64,000 nt of DNA, taken from assembly GCF_003364115.1 (NCBI RefSeq), contig NZ_NXLL01000001.1, positions 62,001 through 126,000 of the forward strand. Reading direction: 5' to 3'. The stretch comes from Helicobacter sp. MIT 00-7814 (GTDB taxonomy: Bacteria; Campylobacterota; Campylobacteria; Campylobacterales; Helicobacteraceae). The position numbers and the translations under genes were made by a program. Positions 63,293 through 64,000 of this stretch are shown here, piece by piece (position 1 is the stretch's first letter; each line of letters starts with the position of its first letter). Under the pieces are notes generated by a model. It was given only the letters and a program-made list of their open reading frames with translations, ran no database searches and was not told the DNA's origin.

Positions 63293-64000
63293 TTAGTGCT
63301 TGTGCGCGAAAAACTCTTCTAGCGCGCAAAGTGCTTGCTCTAAATGCTCTTGTTGCATGAGCGCAGTGAGTGAAAAGCGCAGGCGCGCAGTGTTTTTAGG
63401 AATCGTAGGATAGCGGATCGCAGGGGCGAAAATCCCATGTTTGCCTAAAATCTCATACGCTTTTAGCGCGCGCTCATTACTTCCAAGTACAAGAGAGAGA
63501 ATCTGCGAGTTTCCAAGCACAAGGTTTTGAGGCGTAAAATCTGCATTTTCCTGCGCGTCTGCGTGTTTCTCCACAAGCAAGGAAAGATTTTTTTTGAAAA
63601 ATGTGCTTAATTCCTGCAAATGCACCCTTTGTGCGTTAAAATCCGCAAGGTGCGAAAAAACAAAATAGCTAAAGGCAATATTTATCGGTGGCAAGGCAGT
63701 CGAGTAGATGAGTGAACGCGTGAAATTAATAAAAAATTCCCTCGCGTTTATCTCACATAGCACGCACGCGCCCACAGAGCCGATAGCTTTGCCAAAAGCA
63801 AGCATGATAAAATCAACTTCATTTTCCACGCCCAAGCTTTTTGCTAACCCTAAACCCAAATCCCCGTACACGCCTATGCTATGGGCTTCGTCAAGGTAAA
63901 TTTTGAGATTGCTAAATTCTTTTTTTAAAGCAATGAGTTCTTTAAGTGGCGCAAAGTCCCCGTCCATCGAAAATAGCGCTTCAGTTACGATAATGCATTC
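63293..64000 (-). CDS. bioF: 8-amino-7-oxononanoate synthase, C-terminal part (start beyond the window)
   Basis: PLP enzyme condensing pimeloyl-ACP with alanine in biotin synthesis. About 235 C-terminal codons are present; the frame runs off base 64000, so the N-terminus is missing. Seen are ECIIVTEALFSMDGD at the edge, YLDEAHSIGVYG, MLAFGKAIGS with the PLP lysine, and FINFTRSLIYSTALPP. The tail is intact with a stop at 63293. It is the first gene of bioF-bioG-bioC in this window. Confidence 0.95.
   Translation of the reverse strand, partial: ECIIVTEALFSMDGDFAPLKELIALKKEFSNLKIYLDEAHSIGVYGDLGLGLAKSLGVENEVDFIMLAFGKAIGSVGACVLCEINAREFFINFTRSLIYSTALPPINIAFSYFVFSHLADFNAQRVHLQELSTFFKKNLSLLVEKHADAQENADFTPQNLVLGNSQILSLVLGSNERALKAYEILGKHGIFAPAIRYPTIPKNTARLRFSLTALMQQEHLEQALCALEEFFAHKH

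Overview
The window is from a Campylobacterota chromosome, very probably an enterohepatic Helicobacter. The gene sets that resemble H. pylori are dcd-accB-accC-(small gene)-pseC, trpS-acpS-fliL-rsmD-(110-aa gene), bamA-mqnC-M16 protease, ccoNOQP with its DUF4006 and FixH-like companions, and prmC-M48 protease. The periplasmic nitrate reductase operon is absent from H. pylori but normal in Wolinella, Campylobacter and enterohepatic Helicobacter. Reading is dense on both strands. GC content looks moderate by eye, with many GCGC sites and a striking excess of the heptamer AGATTCT/AGAATCT. No tRNA, rRNA, CRISPR array, insertion sequence or prophage was seen.

Layout. 1-1020: start of a secreted autotransporter-like protein and a long structured spacer. 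1.0-6.5 kb: dcd, fatty-acid carboxylase genes accB/accC, a flagellin-like small protein, pseC and an unknown exported protein. 6.5-13.3 kb: nap operon (napAGHBLD). 13.4-16.2 kb: lipid A acyltransferase and an Mla-type lipid ABC transporter. 16.2-19.3 kb: DedA protein, a porin and a 2-hydroxyacid dehydrogenase. 19.4-25.5 kb: argB, a double-VWA protein with two small membrane partners, and ileS. 25.6-28.9 kb: two outer-membrane-type proteins, obg, rpmA and rplU. 29.2-34.4 kb: MarR regulator with YceI, DUF3343, lactate permease, LolC/E permease and an RRM protein. 34.5-41.6 kb: trpS, acpS, fliL, rsmD, prmC, M48 protease and pyrG. 41.7-47.4 kb: ylxR-infB, then gatC-ung-TPR-tpiA on the other strand. 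47.4-54 kb: three pseudopilin-like genes behind the cbb3 oxidase operon. 54.3-64 kb: moaA, M16 homologue, mqnC, bamA, gdhA and bioF-bioG-bioC.

The genes fit a microaerophile that respires oxygen through cbb3 oxidase, nitrate through Nap (molybdenum cofactor via MoaA) and lactate through LctP, using menaquinone made by the futalosine route (MqnC). Envelope biogenesis is well represented (LpxL, MlaEF, LolC/E, BamA, porin, PseC).

The most unusual material is non-coding or repetitive. A short dispersed repeat has a shared 18-base core in three copies that differ only at the N position of a possible GNRA tetraloop; one copy is inserted in frame inside a TPR gene. Several long perfect inverted repeats lie in promoter regions (napA, ileS/outer-membrane gene, marR, lolC). 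There is also a G-run cluster after dcd, a three-gene pseudopilin set, and an untracked 36-residue membrane peptide in the cbb3 operon. No complete new defence or metabolic system is evident.
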